A DNA stretch of 64,000 bases. It comes from Nilaparvata lugens (Eukaryota; Arthropoda; Insecta; Hemiptera; Delphacidae). This document shows, one piece after another, positions 1 to 10,373 of the stretch. The number at the start of each line of letters is the position of its first letter. Position 1 is the stretch's first letter. Below the pieces are notes generated by a model. It saw only the letters and a list, made by a program, of their open reading frames with translations, ran no database searches and had not been told where the DNA came from. Location: contig NC_052515.1 of assembly GCF_014356525.2 (NCBI RefSeq), forward strand, positions 25,656,065 through 25,720,064. The letters are read 5' to 3'. A program made the translations under genes and the position numbers.

Positions 1-340
1 ATTTTTTCTCTTTCTTTTTCTTCTTAATCGTCTCCTTCACCTTATCCTTATCCTTTTTCTCTTTTCTTTTCTTCCTAATTTTCTTCTTCTTCTTCTTCCT
101 CCACTTGTCATTTTTCTTCTCCTTCACCTTATTTTTTTTCTTTTTTCTTTTCTTCTTAATTTTCTTCTTCTACTACTCCTCTTCCTCCTCTTATTTCTTC
201 TTATTTTTTCTTTTTTCTCCTACACCTCCACCTCCTCTTCCTTCTTCTTCTTTTCTTTTTCTTTTCCCACACCTCCTTCTACTCCTCCTCCTACTCGTCC
301 TATTTTTTCTCCTCCTTTCTCTCCTCTTTCATCAATTTTA
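1..340. repeat. Pyrimidine-rich low-complexity tract
   Basis: The plus strand is almost pure T/C with scattered CTT, TTC and CCT units and very few purines. Open frames across it encode only Phe/Leu/Ser runs and are composition artefacts. It is the complement in character of the purine-rich tract at about 620-1030, so the two could pair as an imperfect inverted repeat. I see no gene here. Confidence 0.85.
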
Positions 341-387
341 AAATATTTTGAATAGCAAAGTATTGGACTTTTGTTTTTCTGAAAAAA

Positions 388-621
388 TTGATTGAAACAG
401 AGTTTACGGAAAAATCCTTTCACATTCCTAATGAAAGTTTCTGTTCAGAGCTTTTTGAAGTTGATCGTTCTTTTCGAGATTTTAATTATTCCCAAGAAGG
501 GTTGAGGATAAGAGTTACAAGAGCTTGGAAGTTTGCTTCTGATCATAAAATCTTGAGAGACGCATCCTGTATCTTGGAATTTCCATCGGAAAAAGAGGCT
601 GAAGACGAACACGAAAAATAA
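388..621 (+). other. Unrecognised 77-codon ORF of normal composition
   Basis: This open frame lies between two simple-sequence tracts. Its amino-acid composition is ordinary (Phe, Glu, Arg, Ser, Trp), unlike the flanking Lys/Glu-rich repeats, and it ends inside the start of the purine tract in an acidic Glu/Lys run. I recognise no domain. It could be a fragment of a mobile-element protein, an exon remnant or chance. Evidence for real coding is weak. Confidence 0.2.
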
Positions 622-1030
622 AGAAGAAAAGGAACAAAATTAAGAAAAGAAGAATAAAAAGAAAAGGAAGATGAATAACAAGAAAATGAAGAAGAGGCAG
701 AAGAAGAGCAAGAAGAAAATGAGGAAGATACAGAAGAAGAAGAAGAAGCAGAAGACTAACAAGAAGAAAATGAAGAAGAGGCAGAAGAAGAAGAAAATTA
801 AGACGAGGCAGAAAAAGACAATGAAGAAGAAGAAAATAAAGAAGATGCAGAAGAAGAAGAAGAAGAAGATGAAGAATATGCAGAAAAAGAAGAAAATTAA
901 GAAGAGGCAGAAGACGAACAAGAAGACAATGAAGAATTAGCAGAAAAATAGGAAATGTGGAAGAGGCAGAAGAAGAGGAAGAAGAAGAAGATGGAGAAGA
1001 CTAACAATAATAAAATGAAGAAGAGACAGA
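620..1030. repeat. Purine-rich (GAA/GAAGA) low-complexity tract
   Basis: About 400 bases are nearly all A/G on the plus strand, built from degenerate GAAGAA units with interspersed ATG and GCAGAAG. Long Lys-rich open frames on plus and Phe-rich frames on minus follow from composition. It is a degenerate trinucleotide microsatellite array and not a gene. Confidence 0.85.
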
Positions 1031-1056
1031 AGATAGTGTGATATCCCACTGTAGCA

Positions 1057-1392
1057 TTGAAGAAACTTCACCGAAAATCTCTTCTTTATAAAGCCCATAA
1101 TGTAGTATCCTCAACAACATGTGCTTCTATGTATGGGGGCACTTTTCCGGCGGCCACTGTTACACAATACGTAAAAACTAACGATCAAATAAATATCGAA
1201 CTTGTTGAAACGTGGAGAAGAACGATTTGTGTTGGAACAGCGCAGCGCGTTACAGCTCTCAAGCCGGATATATTTCACTGGCAAACTTTTATCCCCGCAG
1301 TTTCCCTGTTGGAGAACAGTGTGTTGGGATCAAGTGGTTCTTTATTCTTGTCTGACACCTCCCTATATAAACAAATACACCTACGACTATAG
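1057..1392 (+). other. Unrecognised 111-codon ORF
   Basis: This open frame has ordinary composition and no family I recognise. It runs directly into the left end of a miniature element at 1388, which supplies its last codons, so if real it is truncated by that insertion. More likely it is an anonymous repeat or chance frame. Confidence 0.15.
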
Positions 1393-1598
1393 TGTGGTCC
1401 ACGTTATAATGGCAGTGAATAAAGATAGAAGAATAGCGCTGCGATTCTCTGCATTAATTAATTATATTTCTACACTGTCAAAAACATATTTGTCATCGTT
1501 GTGAACCTAGAAAAGGCTAGTATCACCGGCTTTGTCAAATGATAGACAAGGATAGCAGAACTAAAGTTGATCAAATACTGTCATTATAACGTGGACAA
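1388..1598. mobile_element. Family A miniature element, short 0.2-kb form
   Basis: The left end reads ctatagtgtggtccacgtta and the right end carries the inverted motif tcattataacgtggac. The interior closely matches the copy at 41788-42007, including the block around gtgaacctagaaaagg. The terminal ctcactatag of other copies is missing at the right end, so this copy is slightly truncated. It has no coding capacity, so it is a non-autonomous DNA-transposon derivative. Confidence 0.8.
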
Positions 1599-1739
1599 CC
1601 TGTTTGTTATTTATGTGAGGTAGGATAACGAATCGGTATCAAAACTACATAATTTCCTCGTCTTTACACTGTGATTTTTCTTCAATACACATAATTCATT
1701 CGTTGGTTTAATTTACTTGCAATTCATTGATATTGAAAA

Positions 1740-2345
1740 AAATGTGGAAGGATAATAAAATTAAGAAGAGAGAGGAAAAGACTGAAAAAAAGAAGAAAAA
1801 TATTAGTTAGCAGAAGAAGATAATGAAAATATACTAATGAGAAGAGAAAAGAGAAGGTTGGAAGAAAAAGAATGAGGAAAAGACTATTAGAAAATTCAAA
1901 ATGGAAGAAGGATGATGATTTGGGGGGAGAATGACAAGATGGAGAAGAAAAGGAAAATAACAATTAGCAGAAGGAGATGGTGAGAGTATACTATCGAAAA
2001 GAAAAAAGGAGAAGGTTGAAATAAAAAGAATGTGAAAGAGGAGAAGAAGGAAGAGGAGGAGAATGATGAGAAGGACAAGAAGGAGGGGGAGGGGGTCGCT
2101 AGGAGGGGAGTGGGAGGACTAGGAGTAGGATGAGAAGGACGAGGAGGAGGAGGATTATGAGAAGAGATACATAGAAGACAAGAGAAGAAGAAAAAATATG
2201 AAAAAGGACAAGACAAAGAATGAAGTTCATGACGATTAACAAGTGGACAAGAAGAAGAAGAAGAAGAAAATTAAGAAGAGGCAGAAGAAGAACATGAGGA
2301 AAATGAAGAAGAGACAGAGGAAGAAAAAAAAATAAATTGAGAAGT
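1740..2345. repeat. Purine-rich tract, partly inside a tandem duplication
   Basis: This is degenerate AAG/GGA sequence with very few pyrimidines on the plus strand. Apparent minus-strand frames read as Phe/Ser/Pro runs and are composition artefacts. The part from about 1904 on recurs at 3589-4030 as part of a larger duplication. Confidence 0.8.
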
Positions 2346-3588
2346 AAAAAAAGAAAATTTCATAATATTTTAAACAACTCCTGTGTTGTGAAGGTGGTAT
2401 TGTGGTGGTCCGTAATGAAACCGTATCTTTATCACTATCCGTAATACTATATCCGTATTAATGAAAACTACTTCGATATTCTAAAAATCACTAATATTTA
2501 TTAAAACAATGTGGTATACTAGTTTTACTTGGTTCTTGATTATCAATCTCTAGAAAACTATTGTAACTGTTGGCATTTCATCGCAAACTATTGTAATTGA
2601 ACATAATATGAAAATTGAATAAGCCATGTTTGAATAGAAATAGCTATTTTAATGTTCACACTGTGAATGGTAGATAAGAATTACTCAATTTGTATATTGA
2701 ATCAACATCAATTATTATGTTGCCAGGTAACCACATCTGTAGGGATATCACAAAAACTGAAAGCTTGAAAATTGTGCAGCAGAATATTATATAGTATGGG
2801 TGAAACGTGAAGCCCTTCGATTGGCCACTTGCTGTTGACCAATCAATGAAGGTCGATCTATGCTGCCATTGGCCGAGACGACATGACCATATTTGGAATA
2901 CTTGGGAGTGTCTTGTCTCGACCAATGGCAGTAGATCTCAACTTTCATTGTTCAACAACTAATGGCCAATTCCAGGGTTCTAGGGTTCTTCTAGACTAGG
3001 GTTCTTCTTCTAGGGTTCTTCCAACTAGGGCTCTTCCAGACTCAACTTCTGCTCTTCTATAATTTTAATAATAATAAGTAATTTTTTATTAATGGATAAA
3101 ACACGAATACATAAATAAAGTCCATATTTTGGACAAAGTAGTATCTCAAATTGGTTTAATAAATTTGTGGTTTTGACTTAAGGAGTTTCAATTTAATATG
3201 TTTGTTCTCATGACAGGTATGGGTCATGAGACCCATAGTCAGCATTACAACTACATAATAATATTCTTATCTACTGTAATACACTGAACTTGAAATACAT
3301 AATAATTAATTATAGAAAATCACAAGAGCTCTTTCTATCATATTTCATATACAGCGCGACTAGTTTTAGCTATAATGGCATGCATTAACAAGTTTCCTTC
3401 CCGTAAACATTCATTAGGCCCTATCAAAATACTTGATTACAAAGTACTTAATCCCTAATTAATAATTAAATGATTAGTAAATTATATTCAAAGTATGAAT
3501 CTAAATTAATCTTTTAAAGTATTCTCTTTTTAAAGCTGTTGAAACTGCGTCTTTTCCATTCATCTCTTAATTTTATTTATTTGCTCTG
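1904..3588. repeat. Tandem duplication, unit 1 (about 1.68 kb)
   Basis: Starting at ggaagaaggatgatgatttg, the sequence repeats in the same order and orientation at 3589-5271. The two units differ at only a few places that I can find: a one-base difference in an A run near 2330 and an A/T change near 3303 versus 4985. The unit contains the purine tract, a stretch of AT-rich DNA, a hairpin near 2845-2935 and a TTCTAGGGTT-like minisatellite near 2970-3040. No convincing gene is present. Confidence 0.93.
2845..2935. repeat. Imperfect inverted repeat (first copy)
   Basis: The left arm around ctgccattggccgagacgac is inverted around cttgtctcgaccaatggcag, with about 25 bases between the arms. A small foldback element or regulatory hairpin are both possible. 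It recurs at about 4528-4618 in the second duplication unit. Confidence 0.6.
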
Positions 3589-5271
3589 GAAGAAGGATGA
3601 TGATTTGGGGGGAGAATGACAAGATGGAGAAGAAAAGGAAAATAACAATTAGCAGAAGGAGATGGTGAGAGTATACTATCGAAAAGAAAAAAGGAGAAGG
3701 TTGAAATAAAAAGAATGTGAAAGAGGAGAAGAAGGAAGAGGAGGAGAATGATGAGAAGGACAAGAAGGAGGGGGAGGGGGTCGCTAGGAGGGGAGTGGGA
3801 GGACTAGGAGTAGGATGAGAAGGACGAGGAGGAGGAGGATTATGAGAAGAGATACATAGAAGACAAGAGAAGAAGAAAAAATATGAAAAAGGACAAGACA
3901 AAGAATGAAGTTCATGACGATTAACAAGTGGACAAGAAGAAGAAGAAGAAGAAAATTAAGAAGAGGCAGAAGAAGAACATGAGGAAAATGAAGAAGAGAC
4001 AGAGGAAGAAAAAAAATAAATTGAGAAGTAAAAAAGAAAATTTCATAATATTTTAAACAACTCCTGTGTTGTGAAGGTGGTATTGTGGTGGTCCGTAATG
4101 AAACCGTATCTTTATCACTATCCGTAATACTATATCCGTATTAATGAAAACTACTTCGATATTCTAAAAATCACTAATATTTATTAAAACAATGTGGTAT
4201 ACTAGTTTTACTTGGTTCTTGATTATCAATCTCTAGAAAACTATTGTAACTGTTGGCATTTCATCGCAAACTATTGTAATTGAACATAATATGAAAATTG
4301 AATAAGCCATGTTTGAATAGAAATAGCTATTTTAATGTTCACACTGTGAATGGTAGATAAGAATTACTCAATTTGTATATTGAATCAACATCAATTATTA
4401 TGTTGCCAGGTAACCACATCTGTAGGGATATCACAAAAACTGAAAGCTTGAAAATTGTGCAGCAGAATATTATATAGTATGGGTGAAACGTGAAGCCCTT
4501 CGATTGGCCACTTGCTGTTGACCAATCAATGAAGGTCGATCTATGCTGCCATTGGCCGAGACGACATGACCATATTTGGAATACTTGGGAGTGTCTTGTC
4601 TCGACCAATGGCAGTAGATCTCAACTTTCATTGTTCAACAACTAATGGCCAATTCCAGGGTTCTAGGGTTCTTCTAGACTAGGGTTCTTCTTCTAGGGTT
4701 CTTCCAACTAGGGCTCTTCCAGACTCAACTTCTGCTCTTCTATAATTTTAATAATAATAAGTAATTTTTTATTAATGGATAAAACACGAATACATAAATA
4801 AAGTCCATATTTTGGACAAAGTAGTATCTCAAATTGGTTTAATAAATTTGTGGTTTTGACTTAAGGAGTTTCAATTTAATATGTTTGTTCTCATGACAGG
4901 TATGGGTCATGAGACCCATAGTCAGCATTACAACTACATAATAATATTCTTATCTACTGTAATACACTGAACTTGAAATACATATTAATTAATTATAGAA
5001 AATCACAAGAGCTCTTTCTATCATATTTCATATACAGCGCGACTAGTTTTAGCTATAATGGCATGCATTAACAAGTTTCCTTCCCGTAAACATTCATTAG
5101 GCCCTATCAAAATACTTGATTACAAAGTACTTAATCCCTAATTAATAATTAAATGATTAGTAAATTATATTCAAAGTATGAATCTAAATTAATCTTTTAA
5201 AGTATTCTCTTTTTAAAGCTGTTGAAACTGCGTCTTTTCCATTCATCTCTTAATTTTATTTATTTGCTCTG
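3589..5271. repeat. Tandem duplication, unit 2 (about 1.68 kb)
   Basis: This is the near-identical second copy of 1904-3588. Both units end in atttgctctg. Unit 1 is followed directly by unit 2, whereas unit 2 is followed by unrelated sequence beginning ctgactatg. The near identity implies a very recent duplication or an assembly artefact. Confidence 0.93.
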
Positions 5272-6164
5272 CTGACTATGTACGTTGTACAGGTTTATTT
5301 TCTTACCAACTGTTATTCTTTGGCCTGGAAGTTGGAAGATGGATTCCAGAATCCATCTCAAACCCTACAATGCTGACGTTATATTTTCTTGACAAAATCA
5401 CCGACTTGTCGAAACTTTTTGGCGAAGTTTGGTATCCTTTTATGAGTATTCGAGAAGCGCCAATAGATGCTGGAAATTGCTCACAAAGAAAGACGACTTT
5501 CGCCATAATCTGCTTAAGATATTGAGCGTCCAACTTTTTTTATGCTGTTGGATCTTTAGATCTTGCAACTCCTCCAATTTGAACTTCTTTTACCGCGCTG
5601 CAAAACTTGGGGAGTCCTCTCGATTGAAGTGTATCTTCTCTCTCCCTTTATCTTTAATTAATTTATCTTTCATTCAACTATCTCTCTTCATCGTCAAGTC
5701 CTTAATTCTTCTTTCTTCTTTTATCTTCACCTTCTTCTTTATTCTTCATAGTGGTTTTCCCTTTCACGATTATTATCATCGTCATCTTGATCGCTGAGAA
5801 ACTTTCGTTAAAAGCTTTGTTTACGGTGAAGTTAAAGTTGGGAACCTTCATCCACAGGTCAACGTTCCGCGTTCCTTTGGGGAGGAAATTTGAAAGAAGA
5901 CTGAAGCCAAGTGGTGGGTGAACCCAAAATTTATGTTAACCCTTTACAATTTAAAGGGTAATTTATAATTTAGTAAAGTCTCTTGGAAGTTTGGTCTCTT
6001 TTTCGTGATTAATAATTATTTTAATATTAGTCAGCTTCCTCTATTTTCAATTTTTTAATTCTTCTAGAACTAGTACGAGCTGGAACAGGCATTATAGCCT
6101 AAACCTTGAATCACGGAATAAACAATCTAATTATAGAATTTTTCTCTGCTTGAATATAAGTAGT
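5272..6164. other. Noncoding stretch, no supported gene
   Basis: The composition is mixed. Short frames on both strands at about 5303-5800 have ordinary composition, but I recognise no family in them. 5620-5800 is pyrimidine-rich. I see nothing to annotate as a gene. Confidence 0.5.
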
Positions 6165-6446
6165 ACCATAGAGAAACAATAGAGTAAGTAGATATCCCAT
6201 GGTATAGGGAGTTCATGTCAGAACTTTTACTGTTACCTCAAGCCGATTACTGTCGATTATTGTCAATTTTTACTGTTTTGTTGGGGTGATAGTGTATGAA
6301 CGGCACAATTTGAGAGACTACCAGCGTCACACAGCTGCATAGGAAAGAACTACGTGAACTATCGGCTTGGGATAACAGTAAAACTAGCAACATAAACGCC
6401 CTATACCATGGGATATCTACTTATGCTATCGTTTCTCTTTGGTAGT
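6165..6446. mobile_element. Family B foldback element, copy 1
   Basis: The left end reads catagagaaacaatag... and contains gatatcccatggtatagg; the right end has the inverse cctataccatgggatatc followed by ctatcgtttctctttgg. The inner arms also match inverted (tactgttacctcaagccgat against atcggcttgggataacagta). The direct repeat tagtac at both edges is a possible target-site duplication. Three relatives lie at 52812, 55588 and 58308. It is noncoding. Confidence 0.85.
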
Positions 6447-7380
6447 ACTAGTTGTTTCACTGGGAAAAATATTGAGTACCACCAGAAGCAGCCATACAAA
6501 AATTTATCTGAACTGGGTACTTATTCGTTGAGATCGTTTTACAAGAGATAACTTTAAGCAAATTTGTAATTTTTCTGTCGATAAATTATCACACTTATAT
6601 CCTCAGTAAACCTCTCTAAGAAAACATATAGTAGAAGACCTCTTCAAATACTTTTTGTCATAGTCATACAATCTCAGTTGTTTTCCCTGCATGAAATCAA
6701 GCCGGTAAACAGCTGTTTGCAGAACAAATAAACTCTACTGTAATGAAACCATATGTTTTCTTTACAGTCGAGTATGTTTCCTAGTTCCGAAATAGGAACA
6801 GCAAAACTGCTACTAAAAAAACCTCCTTCAGCGCTCTAGGTGGAAGTTTTGTCAACTTCCACAAAATTCCTGATTCGGAATTTGTAAACTAGGTTATGTT
6901 TATAGAATGCATGCAGTAGCTTCAGCACAAGCAGGTAATGTTTTCTATTTCTCAATTATTCTTCTTTAGATTATTACGACAAAAAATAGTGTATATTACT
7001 TGGACGTGAATGTCTTTTGCATTGTTCGAATGAAATTCTAGTTTTGGCTAACGCCTCGACTAGAAGCATCATACTCGCCTGCAAAAGGCCCCTTCCCGTC
7101 CATGTGACGTAAGATACTATTTTCATTGCCACGCCTTTGGTTGATATTCTCTCTTTTCCTTGATTTTGTGAGATTTCAACCTAGGGGTTTTGCTTCAGTG
7201 TTGTTAAAACTTTCTCACTGTTACTCTTTTTTCTTCTTAATTTACTCTCTGAGGCCCTATTGTAATCCACCCTCTTCTCCTGCATCCTCTCTCTCTCTGT
7301 CCCTGTTTCTCCTCTGCTTTCTCCTATGCCAGTGGTACCCCAGGGTATTGTAGACAATTTGTCCTTTTAAACAGTGTGCA
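6447..7380. other. Noncoding stretch, no supported gene
   Basis: This is ordinary AT-rich sequence with short pyrimidine-rich patches (about 7200-7330). No splice-consistent coding segment or recognisable element was found. Confidence 0.5.
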
Positions 7381-8275
7381 AAAGTTGTAGATTCAGAGAA
7401 GGGAGTGCTCGAGAAAAGTAGAGGGAGAAATGTGAGAGGAAGAGAGGGGGAAGTAGAAGAAGAAAAGTATGGTGAAGAGGAGGAGGAAGTAGAAGAAGAA
7501 AAATATGGCGATAAGGGGGAGGGGGAAGAGAAAGTTCCAATGCGGACTGCTGGTTTTTTTTTCTGGAACATGGCCAAGCATGTTTCAAGGGTGTGCTTTC
7601 TTGGGTGGTTGGGGTAGGGAGTTAGGAAAGGATACCAGAATACTTCACCCAACTTGTAGGTATATTGTGCTGGTCGTTTGTGAGTAAAATACGGAATCCA
7701 CAAATTTCTTCGCTCCTATCTCCTTCTTCTTCTTCTTCTTCTTCTTCTTCTTCTTCTTCTCTTCTTCTTCTTCTTCTTCTTCTTCTTCTTCTTCTACTAC
7801 TACTACTACTACTTCTTCTTTTTTTTTCTTCTTCTTCTTCTTCTTCTCCTCTCACTCTTCATTTTATCGTTCCTAAGTCCTCTTTAATCGTCATAAACTT
7901 AGCCTAATTCTTTGTCTTGTCCTTTTTGTATTTATTTCTTCTCTTGTCTTTTATCTATCTCTACTCATACTTCTTCTCCTTCTCATCCTCATCCTACTCC
8001 TAGTCCTCCCCCACCTTCTTCTTCTCCACCTCCTCCTTCACCTCCTTCTCCTTCTCCTTCTCCTATTTCTCATCATCCTCCTTCTACTTCTTCTTTTTCA
8101 TCCACCCTTTTTTTTCTCTACTCAGTAGTATATTTTCATTATCTTCTTCTGCTAACTGTTATTTTCCTTCTCTTCTTCATCTTCTCATTCTCCTTCCAAT
8201 CTCTCTTCTTAATTCCATTATCCTTTGAACATTCTCCATTCTTCTGTTACCATCTTTGGCTACAGCTACAGCCTT
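7381..8275. repeat. Purine tract followed by CTT microsatellite and pyrimidine tract
   Basis: 7400-7530 is purine-rich (gaggaggaagtagaagaaga). 7722-7850 is a nearly uninterrupted (CTT)n array with a short (CTA)n interruption. 7850-8200 is degenerate CTT/CCT sequence. The long Ser/Leu/Phe and Glu/Arg frames are artefacts of the repeat. Confidence 0.9.
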
Positions 8276-8514
8276 GATTCTCCAAATACATCCTCGGCTC
8301 TTCCATGATTGAACCCTTGTAACTTGATAAAAGTCTATGTAAACCACTCCCTGTTAGTCAATATGACTCCAACCTTTGTTAGATCCTCTACTAATGAACA
8401 TTGAGTTGGGTAGTAGAGTAGGCTTATTTAAGACTGATTTCAACTTGTGATTCAATTGACTGACTACAGAGAGTAATTTTTGAAAACTTACCTGATTAGA
8501 ATATTGTTGAAGTC

Positions 8515-8728
8515 TAAGGCTAGGCACACACCAGTTAGTCAAGACAAGACAAGACATGATCAGACACGTTCAGTCACAATACTTCACATTGTTGCTTATG
8601 ACGCAACTCTCACTGATTAGTCATTGCAATTAGGCATGTCTTCATAAGCAACTATGTGAAGTATTGTGACTAAACGTGTCTGATCATGTCTTGTCTTGCC
8701 TTGACTAGCTGGTGTGCGCCTAGCCTTA
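8515..8728. mobile_element. Foldback element with terminal inverted repeats of about 80 bp
   Basis: The left end taaggctaggcacacaccag is inverted at the right end as ctggtgtgcgcctagcctta. The arms extend inward through the tcaagacaagacaagacatg block and its inverse. The central loop of about 50 bases is unpaired and there is no coding capacity. It is a typical miniature inverted-repeat element; the superfamily is not assignable from the ends alone. Confidence 0.85.
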
Positions 8729-9064
8729 TTTTTACCTTACTAACTAAATCATTATCATAATCATCTACATCAATATTATCATCATCATTAATTTATTTAT
8801 TCATATCATCATCATTTTAAGATGAATTATTGCAATTGTTTTTTCAAGAGATTTCTGGCCTTTATTTGTAATTAGGTGAAGCAGGATAAACCAATTTTTT
8901 TAATGTATCGCAATGATCGAAGACAGCAAAAAATAAAGACTGTCATCAAACAATAAACTTTGTCAAAACTCAATTTTGAGTACGTCAATATCAGAATAAA
9001 AAAATGATATTAAAATCACTTTATTTATATGAGTTACTTTTGTACAAATTAATAAAAACAATAT

Positions 9065-9234
9065 AAAAACTTGTAGTACCCTTTATTATTAAAAACTTTG
9101 AAATATTCCAACGACTAGTTTCGACAATAGGTCATTTTCAGAAATAAATATTTCAACTTGAAAATGACCTATGATCGAAACTAGTCGTTAAAATATTTTA
9201 AAGTTTTTAATAAAATGGTACTACAAGTTTTTAT
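9065..9234. mobile_element. Foldback repeat with 'gaccta..cgaaactagtcg' core
   Basis: Arms of about 75 bases are inverted: acttgtagtacc to taggtcattttca on the left against gaaaatgacctatg to ggtactacaagt on the right. The motif pairing cgaaactagtcg with tgaaaatgacctat recurs in many insect genomes as a dispersed hairpin repeat (recollection, not searched). It is noncoding. Confidence 0.75.
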
Positions 9235-10310
9235 TAAAATGATAATGTACTTTGAATAAACCTACAGACTAATATTTTACTAATCCAATGGTAAACTCCA
9301 AATCTATTAAGATCCAACTATAAAAAAGACAAATTTAAGTGACTGCAGATTTTCCTACTCCACAAGTCGACTCAAATTCGAAGGAACTTGACTTTGCTAA
9401 TCCGAGATTCATCGTTGCAAGAAAAACCAGAAATGACATTTCAGAGTAAATTCTATTTGCAGAGCGAAGGGAGATGGTCTCGAATTTGGTTTGCAAGATT
9501 TTTTAAACGGAGTGGATTATTATTTTTGATGACTAAGTTCTTTTCGAGATGAGACTGGTCGCCTAGGGCTTGAAAGTCTCTCAGATTCACTGAGACTCTA
9601 GACAAAGTGGCAATGAGATGTGGTGAGATTCACTTAAAACTGGCAGCATTAATGGAATGTGAACCGTCTGGTGTTGTAGGTGAAGAATGGTGATAGAATC
9701 ACGTGGGTCTCTCTGTTGGAAGAATTATTGCCTTTTTAAAGGTTATTGGAAAAACGTAATTCAAGTGGCGCTGAACTGGATTTCATTCAGTAATTTACTC
9801 TCTGTTCTGTCTCTCTCTTTCTCTTTTTTCTCTTCCTCGTTTCTCGCCTCAAAATAACTCCAGAATATTCTTTCATTTCAAAACTTTCTCTGTACTTGTG
9901 ACAGGAATAATTCAGTTCTCTCAAATCTGATTCGAGTAGTCAATGAAAAAGAGTTCTTGAATGGAATGATTCAATTTTCAAATTCCAATTTAGCAAAATT
10001 GATTTTATATTTCCACCTACCTATCAAAATATTTTGGGGCAGATTCAAATTAATCCTAGAGCATAGGTAAAGCAATATATAAAGGACGGTGAGAGAAACG
10101 GTACCCTTGAAGATGAGAATTTCTCTCTCTCTCTCTCTCTCCCTTTCTCTCAGTTCCTCTTTCTCGCTTCTCGTCTCATAATAACTCCATAATATTCTTC
10201 ATCTTTATTTCAAGACCTTATTATTCTATTATTATTAAGGATTTTATTATTCATGTGTTTTTCGAGATTTGATTTTATATTCAACTAATAGTATGTTTTC
10301 TTTGTTTGCA
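9235..10310. other. Noncoding stretch upstream of a candidate splice site
   Basis: This is ordinary sequence with a (CT)n run at about 10122-10142 and two similar CT-rich blocks (about 9800-9850 and 10120-10200), each followed by aataactcca. That suggests a short local duplication. There is no coding evidence. Confidence 0.45.
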
Positions 10311-10311
10311 G

Positions 10312-10373
10312 GTACGTAATGGGAACTGAAAGCCAATCAAATATTATGACTACAAAAATCTGTCCCATTTATG
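10312..10373 (+). other. Candidate recursive splice site with 62-nt RS exon
   Basis: A pyrimidine-rich stretch ends in ttctttgtttgcag and is joined directly to gtacgtaat, so a 3' splice site and a strong 5' splice site abut at 10311/10312. A second consensus donor, gtgagtt, follows at 10374. That is the layout of a recursive (ratchet) splice site with its RS exon. It lies on the brat strand about 10.9 kb before the brat coding exon. It could instead be an ordinary 62-nt 5' UTR exon; if so, it contains an ATG whose frame is open to the donor. Confidence 0.4.

Noticed and set aside
640..940. Lys-rich and Phe-rich frames on the two strands
   Set aside because: They arise from GAA microsatellite composition; no start context, domain or complexity.
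2968..3040. ttctagggttct repeats resembling telomeric (TTTAGGG)n
   Set aside because: The units are irregular, short, interior and duplicated with the 1.68-kb block; insect telomeres are usually TTAGG.
5303..5533. A 76-codon minus-strand frame of normal composition
   Set aside because: No recognisable family, no splice context; a plus-strand frame of similar length overlaps it.
7257..7855. Several overlapping Ser/Leu/Arg/Glu-rich frames
   Set aside because: They come from the CTT/GAA arrays and adjoining low-complexity sequence.
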